Notes under the pieces: model-generated
Databases searched by the model: none
The model's input: only the letters and a program-made list of their open reading frames with translations
What the model was told of the DNA's origin: nothing
From: Gamarada debralockiae
Taxonomy: Eukaryota; Ascomycota; Leotiomycetes; Helotiales; Hyphodiscaceae
DNA: 64,000 nt
Assembly: GCA_002803225.1 (NCBI GenBank)
Contig: NXFV01000795.1
Coordinates: forward strand, 17,040-81,039
Reading direction: 5' to 3'
Part shown: piece by piece, positions 45,838 through 54,109 of the stretch
Numbering within the stretch: the first letter of the stretch is position 1
Layout: each line of letters begins with the position of its first letter
Program-made: the position numbers and the translations under genes

Positions 45838-46553
45838 TTTTGACAGTTTCACATACGATTAATATTGACTGGGAATGAATTGGATTGGCATAGAGTGAGT
45901 AATTGACGCAGTTGATTGCAAATTTATAATTTCTACGCTCTACATCACACCCCCAAGCCTAAATGTCTAAAAGCCTAACGCCGTGACATCATGCCGGAAG
46001 ATCCTCATTAGTGCCTCGCCCATTTCCTAAGATGCCCAAAGAACCATTTTGGAACATCGGATTCTAGCTTCCGCATGCTTCATTTTGAAGAATACCTCTT
46101 GCTCGGGAATATGCTTTTAAATCCGTCTCCCGCAAGAAGGTGCTTGGAAAGGAGGGGCTAAAGAAGTCGCTTAGTCAGACTCTGTGGAACAACCTCCCTG
46201 CTGCATATTGTCTTTGGGCTGAACATGCATCGTTTGGATATTGATATACAAAGTATTATTGTGATGAGTGAACGTTCTTGGTGTCTAAGGTTCTTACAGG
46301 GTCCTTGTACCGTACTCGCACTTCGCGGCCGCATGTTTCAACCGCGAACCCTCCCACTTTTTGACCCTCTCCTTATCGCTCGCTTATCGCAACGACCCCT
46401 CATTCCTCCTCTAACAGCAATACTCAGCGACTCCACCATCTGCTCACATAATCTTTGAATTTCGTATTAAGAACGCCCTTATCCTCTCTCTTTGCTCTAA
46501 GTCCCTTCCTCATAATATCTAATTTGCTCAATATCATAAGGAGAGATTTCACA
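45838..46553. other. Divergent intergenic region
   Basis: Lies between the dead SDR and the DUF1989 gene. The ORF at 46225-46458 has no recognisable product. Confidence 0.45.
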
Positions 46554-47443
46554 ATGGCACCCACCCTCATCCCCGCCCTTCACGGCCTCGCCATCCCTCT
46601 CTCCTCGGGGAAAACTCTAAAAATCACCAACACACATGGCACCCAAGTAATCGATACCTGGGCCTTCACGACCTCTCGATTAACCTCATCCCCCTTCTCC
46701 CCTGAACCCGCCATTCTCTCCCAGATGTCGATGCAACACACGCGTGCATCCTTACAGAAGACTATTCCGAGGGTTGGGGATAGTTTGTATAGTAATGAGA
46801 GGAAGAAGATGTTGACTATTACGGAGGATACGACCTCTGGTGTACATGATACGTTGATTGCGGCGTGTGATAGGTGGCGGTATCATGAGCTTGGGGTGGA
46901 AGGGGCGTTGGAAGGTAGTCACAGAAGTTGTGCTGATAATTTGGTTGAGGGGTTGGCTGCTCTGGGTGTGTGGCCCTCTCTCATTTCCCTGGTTTCTCAT
47001 TCTCTGGTTTAGCCTTTTGCATTATGATGTTTTGGGGTTTTTGGAGACTTGGAGGCTTGGAATGTGAAAGGAGGAGCGGTTGGAGAGAGGATCGGAGGCG
47101 AGATGGGGCAAAGTATGTACAGTACATGGGCGGGCTAACGGGAAGGGTTCGGGATAGGTCTCAAACCCCTGCAATTCACACCTCAGCCCCTGAATCTGTT
47201 CATGAATATCCCGATTCATGAAGACCGAACGAGTCTGAGTTTTGAACCGCCGATGGGGAAGCCGGGGGAATATATTTGTTTGAAGGCGGAGATAGATTTG
47301 GTTGTTGTTGTTAGTGCTTGTCCTCAGGTGAGTGGTTCTTTGTTTTCTTGGGAAGGAAATGGAGAGGGTGCTGATTGTGATGAAAGGACATTTTGAAGAT
47401 CAATGGTGGAGAGCCGAAAGATGCGAATTATGAGATCTTATGA
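46554..47443 (+). CDS. DUF1989 / urea-carboxylase-associated family protein
   Basis: Small cytosolic protein of the DUF1989 family, whose members occur beside urea-amidolyase and related nitrogen genes in bacteria; its fungal role is unknown. Exons 46554-46965, 47158-47327, 47387-47443 give 212 aa. Signature parts: GKTLKITNTHGTQVIDTWAF; MQHTRASLQKTIPRVGDSLY; SGVHDTLIAACDRWRYH; NLFMNIPIHEDRT; GKPGEYICLKAEID then SACPQ; and the end INGGEPKDANYEIL. Intron 1 is 192 bp (GTGTGT..GATAG), and splicing restores ALGLKPLQFTPQPLNLF. The start ATG at 46554 (ACAATGGC) is preferred over upstream in-frame ones because homologues begin here. Confidence 0.85.
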
Positions 47444-48297
47444 GGAAAGATGTTTGAGGTTGAGGTTGGGTTTATATTGACTGCTTGAAATCACCATAAA
47501 GACAAAAGAGATAAATACTTCACTGATACAAACTTCGTTTCTTTGCATTGTTTACTTCCTGGCTAAACTCACTTGATTAATTCACTCTACTTCAAGTCTT
47601 TAATGTCGCCTTCAAGGTAGCAAATCTGTCATTCGCTCGTTCTGAGCAGCGAAACGACTTCCCTAGCCTACACCTAGCCTCCAACCAGCTTAGCCTTGCC
47701 TAGCCTTGCCTAGGCCCCTAAAATAAGTAGTCAGCCTTCCTTAGCCTAGCTAATAGAGGAGCTCCCGCCTAGCCTGGCCAAGGCATCACGAATGCCAATT
47801 GATACGGCAACGACCGCGCGACCATAAATATTTAGATACGAGTTGTAGCTAAGAGAAAGACGCTACGAATATCGTTTCTATTTAGACGTCGACCGCGGAC
47901 GAATATTGTGGACCTGCCAAAGCAAGCGAAGGAGCAGATTTCGAAGCTTAATGGACCTTGGTAGCGGTAAAGGTGCTCAATCTGTGCCTGGAAAACCTCG
48001 ATGAGCCAACATTTTGTCGTCGTCGCTGGCGGCACCCTCGCTGATCGATGAGATTGGAGTTGTGATGTTGATCGCGGAAACTGAGGTTGTGTTGCTAATC
48101 GAGCCTCGACACTTGCTTTGGATTGCCGAGACAGATGCAACCCGCTAATACGCAAGCGAATCATGACGTAACAATTTTGTTAAGGTGCCAATTAATCTCT
48201 TGTAAAGAATCGGTGGCGCACATTCCCTCTGACTCTGCAGCAGCAACTGCATTAGCACGACAAATCACAGGCAGGTCATCGCAACCTTACATTCACT
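47444..48297. other. Interval with TAGCCT-rich stretch
   Basis: 47668-47785 is rich in CTTAGCCTTGCCTAGC-like words, a degenerate low-complexity tract. No gene seen. Confidence 0.5.
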
Positions 48298-48827
48298 ATG
48301 CTACGTCGAGCCTTGCACCCAAACGCCCCCGTCCTTCGACGGCCTGGTCTGTTACGCTTGGAGAGGAAGAGCTTCCAACACGACATCCTCCAAAAACTTG
48401 ATACTGTCACACAGAGCCAGAAGGACCTTGCATCCTTGGTCACGCAGATCCGGACGGACCTTACATCAGTCATGCAGAGCCAGAAGGACCTTAAATCTGC
48501 ATTCACGCAAAGCCAGAATCTTACATCAGTCACGCAGAGCCAGAAGGACCTTACATCCTCAGTCACGCAGTTCCAGAAGGACTTTACATCAGCACCCGAG
48601 GAACACGTGAAGTACGATGCATCCTCATGGGAGAAGTTGGGTGATAAGCTCTTTTATTACAACCTCTTTACGGTAAGTCTTACTCTATATGTTATATACT
48701 AGTTTCTAACACAATTAAGGCGCTGGGGGTTGCAGGGTTACTACTCAGTGGCTACACCTGGGTTTTGAGATCAAGAACCGATGAGATTTTGCGTCTTCTA
48801 GACGAGGATTTGGAGATAAAGAACTGA
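48298..48827 (+). CDS. Small membrane protein with QSQKDL repeats
   Basis: Exon 1 48298-48672, intron 48673-48719 (47 bp, GTAAGT..TTAAG), exon 2 48720-48827; 160 aa. Residues 1-25 (MLRRALHPNAPVLRRPGLLR) are Arg-rich and lack acidic residues, like a mitochondrial presequence. Residues about 33-100 repeat a 10-13-residue unit, VTQSQKDLTS with variants, and should form a coiled coil. Residues about 125-145 form one transmembrane helix (ALGVAGLLLSGYTWVL) that is supplied by exon 2. A short charged tail follows. Function unknown. The 5' end has a partial duplicate at 49150-49280. Confidence 0.68.
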
Positions 48828-48845
48828 TGAGATTTTGCGTCGCAG
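48774..48845 (+). repeat. Direct duplication spanning the stop codon
   Basis: AAGAACCGATGAGATTTTGCGTC near 48774 recurs as AAGAACTGATGAGATTTTGCGTC near 48820, 47 bp later. In the second copy CGA has become TGA, which is the stop of the small membrane protein. Confidence 0.7.
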
Positions 48846-49149
48846 CAGCTAGCAGATGAATCAATTACAGCATTAGGGAAGGGGAAAACTAACAGACGAG
48901 ATTATCAAAACTCTCCATTTACTGAGCCTCCCATTGTAGATTAGATAAGAAAATCAACTCGCTTTCCCAATGCTGTGATTGATTGTTGTGCTGTGCTATG
49001 CTGCTTCTTGTGGTCTACTGGCGGCTACTTGCTGAGGCTCTTGCGGTATTAAACGTCACACTCCATCATCACAACCTCATACTCCTTATCACCACAACCT
49101 CACATTCACGACCTCTCATCGCAACCTCTACATCCATCAAAACACCCTT

Positions 49150-49280
49150 ACATCCATCATTGCAACCTTATATTCACCATGCTACGTCGCACAAACGCGC
49201 ACGTCTTTCGACGACTGGTTTGTTGCGCTCGCCTCTGTTCTGCACCTTTCATGCATCTGCATGACAGTTACACCTCTTAG
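49150..49280 (+). pseudogene. Partial duplicate of the 5' end of the QSQKDL-repeat gene
   Basis: TCATTGCAACCTTATATTCA with ATGCTACGTCG here parallels TCATCGCAACCTTACATTCA with ATGCTACGTCG at 48276-48309, and both continue into related CAAACGC..CGTC.TTCGACG sequence. The copy reads MLRRTNAHVFRRLVC and stops after about 33 codons, with no repeat region. Confidence 0.6.
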
Positions 49281-49536
49281 TACTCTTATAGTAATAGTAT
49301 TAACAGCTCTACAGGCAGGCACCTCGAAGATGGTGTTATTCACACAGTTGCGAGGCCTGAGACAGGAATACATGAGTTAAAGACGCAAATGCATAAGTTT
49401 GAGACGGGAATATACAAGTTTAAGGGCGGAAATAAATGTAGAGTGAAGGACTGGAATGTATAAGTAGTGTGTTCACAATATTAATCAAATTAATTAAGAT
49501 TAAATTAATTTGATTTTAATTAATGTATAATTTGAT
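49281..49536. other. A/T-rich interval before the MULE relic
   Basis: Contains TTAATTAA-rich sequence at 49480-49530 next to the transposon terminus. No gene. Confidence 0.5.
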
Positions 49537-50272
49537 CGGCAAATGACTCCCATAACACCCAAATTAATTTTTATGGCCTGCATAACACCATGAATATCTA
49601 CACCACTTTAACAGATGCCATCGTCCACAACAAAGCACACAACTTGCAGACATTCCTCTTGCCGAGTTCAAGGACTGCCTCAAATCCAGCCACCGGTATC
49701 GTGTCTTTGAGTCAGGGAATGGAGTGTATCAGGTGCAAGTTCCTGATTCTGGTTCTAAGTTTATTGTAAACCTTCTGCAGAGGACCTGCACTTGTACGAG
49801 CTTCTACTAGTATTTAGGACCCTGTACTCATGCAATTACAGCTTGTAGATTTGAGGCAGATGGTCTATATGCTTATTTTCACTAGATATATACTATTAGG
49901 TCTAACCGCATGACTCATTACATTGCTATAAAGCCAATTTCTATTAAAGTCTTGCCTTCAGACTCTGATATACTCCCTCCTAAGCTTGGCAAGCTTCGTA
50001 GACAACCAAAGACTAAGAGAACCAGGAAAGGTGCTTGGAATCATCAGCCTAGACAGTGTAGTAACTATAAGTAGATAGGCTATAATTACAGGCGTCCCTA
50101 TACCAAAAAATAGGCGAGCAGAGAGGGCATGTGATGGGCAAGCAATGGAGGTAGATAAAGATAGCAGTAGTGATGTGATAGTAGTAAATATAAGGGGTTA
50201 AAGTGGTGTAGATATTCAGGGTGTTATGAGGGTCATAAAAATTAATTTGGTTGTTATGGGAGTCATTTGCCG
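49537..50272 (+). mobile_element. Internally deleted Mutator-like (MULE) element, 736 bp
   Basis: 76-bp terminal inverted repeats at 49537-49612 and 50197-50272 (start CGGCAAATGACTCCCATAAC, only a few mismatches). The flanking 9 bp TAATTTGAT and TATATTGAT agree at 7 of 9 positions, fitting the 9-bp target duplication of MULEs. Between them lies the 3' end of a MULE transposase: YRVFESGNGVYQVQV, a SWIM zinc finger (CTCTSFY then GPCTHAITACR), a basic linker, and a CxxC-type knuckle remnant (RQCSNYK). The frame has several stops. The catalytic DDE part is missing, so the element is dead. Confidence 0.85.
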
Positions 50273-50340
50273 TATATTGATTAGATTTTGATTAATGATT
50301 TTCATTATTCTGATTTAATTAAATCAAAATCGATCAATTT

Positions 50341-50623
50341 ATGTAAAGAATATAATATAAAATATAAAATATATAAAACTAATGTCCTTTTTTTTGTTAT
50401 ATAAGTACTAGTCTAAGGGTGGTAGTATATATTATCTAGCGTTTATTAGGGAGCCAACTAATGAGTTCAAATCCGATTACCCCTACTAGGAATTAGGTAC
50501 TCCTGTACAACTTACAGAAATCCTATAATAGTCGGCCACTAGCGTGCTAGTGGCCTTCTTAAGGGGCCCTACCCTTAAGTCAGTGAAAGCAGGGTGACGC
50601 CTAAAAGTAAAACTGATGCTTTT
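50341..50623 (+). repeat. Left TIR of the pogo/Fot1-like element
   Basis: TGTAAAGAATATAATATAAA at the outer end, and GCCACTAGCGTGCTAGTGGC, itself a perfect 20-bp palindrome, near the inner end. Matches the reverse complement of 53102-53383. Confidence 0.88.
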
Positions 50624-51966
50624 CGTAACGAACATTTAATTTTTTGTATGCGATTCCCACTAATACAATTAATTGATTCTTTAAAAACCTGTTTAAAAAT
50701 AGCTCGATTGAGTTCTGCTAGCTAAAATATTCATTTGCGGAACCTGCTAAATAATATTAAAATGCAACAATCTCTCAACTGGCTATGTGAGAACCCTATA
50801 GAGAAACCAACGACTGCCGCGCGCCAACACTACATCACGAATAAGCAATTTGTACAATAGGCTTAGAGGCGTAAAAAGAAGAGGTATACAAGGCTTATAA
50901 AGCCAGTTGGAAGAGGAGGCTATAACAAGATTCTTCGACCTGATTAACACTAAGCTATGATACAGTACGCAGTCGATCAAGCTACGAATGGAGGGAAGGG
51001 GGCGACAAAGCAGATGATATACAATTACGCTATGTATTTTCGAATTTAAGTAAAGAAATTTATACTAACGTAGTAGTAGTTCCAAACATAGCTTAAAAAC
51101 ACCCTTGAATTACATACGATTAAGACTAAGCTGATTGCAAGTCACTGCGTCAATATGCACACAGAACAAGATCTCTGCGATTAGTTTGAGACAAAGTACT
51201 AGCCGGCCCTTGAATATACAGGTATAAGGAGTGGGAAATACATATATAATATAGATGAGAAGGGGTGCCGCATTGCTTGCCCTGCTAGCGAGGAAGTAGT
51301 TGTCCTAATTGGGATCAAAGAGATATACGTTAGAGTGCTTGAAAACCAACTTTCTCTTATAGTTATTGAGTCTATTTTAGTAGACGGCAAGTCTATCCTA
51401 CCCTTAGTAATTATGCCTAAAGAGATAATTATAGAGTGAGAATATAATGGACTATGAGATTATTACTGTCTTTGCAACTAGGTACACAAATGAACAAATA
51501 CGTATAATCTAGCTAGATCATTTTATTAACTATAATGATTGTAGGGCTTAATAAGCCTTGGCGGATTCTATTGATAGATGGTGCAAGCTGCTATGAGGCT
51601 CTAGAGTTTATTATTAAGGCCAAAATAAATTATATTTAAATTGTTAATTTCCCTTTGCATTAGACTTATCTTATCTAACCGGCTGATGTTAGTTGTTTAG
51701 AGGGTGGAAAAGATATTAACAAAATGTAATCATGAATACAATTTAGTCATTCGAGCTATAATATAATATTTAGTCCTTCTTTCGAGATCTCCCTACAATT
51801 CAAGCAAATACTTTTCAAGTACATATAATCAAGCATATCTTCCAAAACGCCGGCATTTGGCCAATCAGCTTTAAGACTATTTAAAGGAAGCTAAAGGAAT
51901 ATAGCAAAAAGAAGAAGAGAGATACAAGGTTAGAGTGCTTAGAATTTGGGTCCGATTTAGAAGCAG

Positions 51967-52147
51967 TGTGACGGCGGGATCGATGCAAAGGTCTGAAGCG
52001 CGGAGTTCAAAGATCGTGGTGTATTGTAAAATACTAAGCTAGGGAAGAAAGGAGAGAGAATGAGGATCCAATGACCTTTTGTACCCTCCGGCCAACCCTA
52101 GCGTCGTTACATATGGCCCTGCCCAGCTCTCTGCCCAAACCGTCACA
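51967..52147. mobile_element. Solo LTR, 181 bp, inserted in the pogo/Fot1-like element
   Basis: Begins TGTGACGG and ends CCGTCACA, a perfect 8-bp inverted terminus with TG..CA. Flanks are AGCAG before and GGCAG after, a 4-of-5 target duplication. Removing it brings transposase-like sequence together on both sides, so this insertion is younger than the DNA transposon. A (GGCAGA)n run (52148-52171) follows. Confidence 0.78.
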
Positions 52148-52445
52148 GGCAGAGGCAGAGGCAGAGGCAGAACTATTAAAGCCAATAGAGGAATATCAAC
52201 TCCTTGCATTAAAACCTCCTTCTTCGTACGCTGAGTGTTAAGAAGCTCTCTGGCTAATGGATAATAAAGTCCAAGATACACTTAGCTCACCTTCCTGCGC
52301 TCGATACGCTATTACAATCGAATCTATACAAGTACACCTAGCACGCGGGAGTCTACATAAGATAGAGATTGCACAAGCTCACGCTGGCTAAAGGGAGGCT
52401 TATAAACGCCCGCTAACCGCCCGTAAAAGCCTAAATAAAAGAGGC

Positions 52446-52772
52446 TTGATTCTTGCTTGTGACGCACTTCAAAAGATAAAAGATAAGCGGAGAGAAGAGG
52501 CTCCTAAGAAGCTACGGAAGGTACAAAAGGTTATTCAAGTTATAGAGAACAAGGCCAAGAACGAGCTATACACTAGGGGGGTTCATGAGCGGAGAGAGCA
52601 GAAGGCACGTATTCAATATATTAAACAACAACCAGCTCTTAGTAGTAAGGTTTTACCTTTAATATGGGTTCTAATTCGAGACCTTGAGAAGCATTTAACT
52701 CTTGCAGAGAGAGAAGCACTTCGCGCCCCTCAGTGGCTGTATAATGCTATTGAGATTATATACCGAGAATGA
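52446..52772 (+). pseudogene. C-terminal transposase fragment of the pogo/Fot1-like element
   Basis: 109 codons, Lys/Arg-rich and helical (KIKDKRREEAPKKLRKVQ, LTLAEREAL), as in the tail after the DDE1 domain. It is separated from the catalytic part by stops and the solo LTR. Confidence 0.7.
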
Positions 52773-53101
52773 GATGTTATTTAATCTAAGAATTCTACGG
52801 ATTTCACCTTTATTCCTATTGATCCTTTAATATTAGATAACGAGCTACAATTTCAAGTACGTCAGAGACCACTAGATCAGCTAGTATAGATATAGATGAG
52901 GAAGAAGAAGAAGAAGAGGGGAGTGATACAAGGTCACTAGCACGATTAATAGCAACCCTCGACTCAATAGCCCAAAAGACAGATTTCATTGCATTTTAGG
53001 TTTAGAATATTAAAGACAATAAACTACAATTATACATAATTTCACACTTATTTATAGTATAAGGGAATGTTACTACGTAGTACGCTGTCTTAGCAATTCC
53101 T

Positions 53102-53383
53102 AAAAAGCATTAGTTTTGCCTTTGCGCGTTACCCTACTTTCGCCGACTTAAGGGTAGAGCCCCTTAAAAAGGCCACTAGCACGCTAGTAGCCAACTATTA
53201 TAGGATTTCTGTAAGTCGTATAAGAGTACCTAATTCCTAGTAGAAGTAATAGGATTTGAACTTATTAGTTGGCTCCCTAATAAATGCTAGATAGTATATA
53301 CTACTACCCTTGGACTAGCACTTATATAACAAGAAAAGGACGTTGGTTTTATATATTTTGTAATTTATATTATATTCTTTATA
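53102..53383 (-). repeat. Right TIR of the pogo/Fot1-like element
   Basis: Reverse complement of the left TIR with scattered, mainly transition-type differences. Confidence 0.88.
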
Positions 53384-54109
53384 TATCTGAAGTCTTTATT
53401 CTTTATTTCATTCATGAATGGAACTTTCAAAGCCTGAAATACGTTCAACGATTCAATGCCTCGACGCGGAGACACAATCTGGTAAGAAATACCGATATAC
53501 TCTACGTAAATTTTTGCTCGTGCCGGTTCCGTTTTAGTCTCTGGACGTGAGCAGCGGCCGCTTTTACCTGAGCTGAAGGTAAGTAAACCTGAGTAGAGCC
53601 TGAGAATGCTTGAGTAGAGCCTAAGCACGCCCTGAGTCATTATAGTGCGGGTCCCATTTTGGCGTCATATGCGCCCCGGCTATAGTTTCCTCGCCGATTG
53701 TACTAAGGCACCCGATCTGCTTCCCCTATAAAGGATTACCTTATATAATTCACGTATAAAGAACGTAATAATATTGTAGAGAAATATATATAATAACTTT
53801 TCTTATCTTCTACTTCGAATTGCTACGCCGATAATCTAACTGCCCTATTTTACTATATAATAAAGTGAATTCCCGACTCTAGCCTTTATATCACTAGAGA
53901 GCCTCGGGAAGCGAGGTATAAAATAGGATTTTCTATTTTCACACAAGCAAACGAGGAAACATATACCCTCTATCCCTAGGGAAGGAGAAATAGAATATGA
54001 GCTTCCCTATCGTCTATACTATATTATTTTCATTTTTTCTTCTTGCTCTTTAACAAGGAAAATTATATCATCCATTCATCTCCCGCTAAGGCCGTGGATA
54101 CAAATCCCT
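53384..54109. other. A/T-rich interval with a repeat segment
   Basis: 53546-53638 shares GAGCAGCGGCCGCTTTTACC and CCTGAGY motifs with 3001-3110. The rest is A/T-rich without genes. Confidence 0.55.
53546..53638 (+). repeat. Repeat segment shared with 3001-3110
   Basis: See 3001-3110: same NotI-like GCGGCCGC core followed by CTGAGCTGAAGGT and CCTGAGTAGAGCCTGAG. Confidence 0.6.

Larger units (their letters stand above)
50341..53383 (+). mobile_element. pogo/Fot1-like Tc1-mariner transposon, decayed, long TIRs
   Basis: TIRs of about 283 bp (50341-50623 and 53102-53383) are strongly similar, and TA lies directly outside both ends (50339-50340; 53384-53385), the Tc1-mariner target duplication. 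Inside, the plus strand encodes a DDE1 transposase with stops: YNIDEKGCRIA (51242-51275), ENQLSLIVIESILVDGKS, ILLIDGASCYEALEFI (near 51570) and PADVSCL for the usual PLDVGVF. All three acidic positions (IDE, IDG, ADV) survive, but stops and shifts disable it. The C-terminal part remains open at 52446-52772 (KIKDKRREEAPKKL). A solo LTR is inserted at 51967-52147. ~280-bp TIRs are long for this family. Confidence 0.85.

Noticed and set aside
50420..50500. tRNA-like T-arm (AGTTCAAATCC) in the TIR of the pogo/Fot1-like element
   Set aside because: Only the B-box-like string and a partial stem are present; no A-box or cloverleaf could be drawn, so no tRNA or SINE is called.
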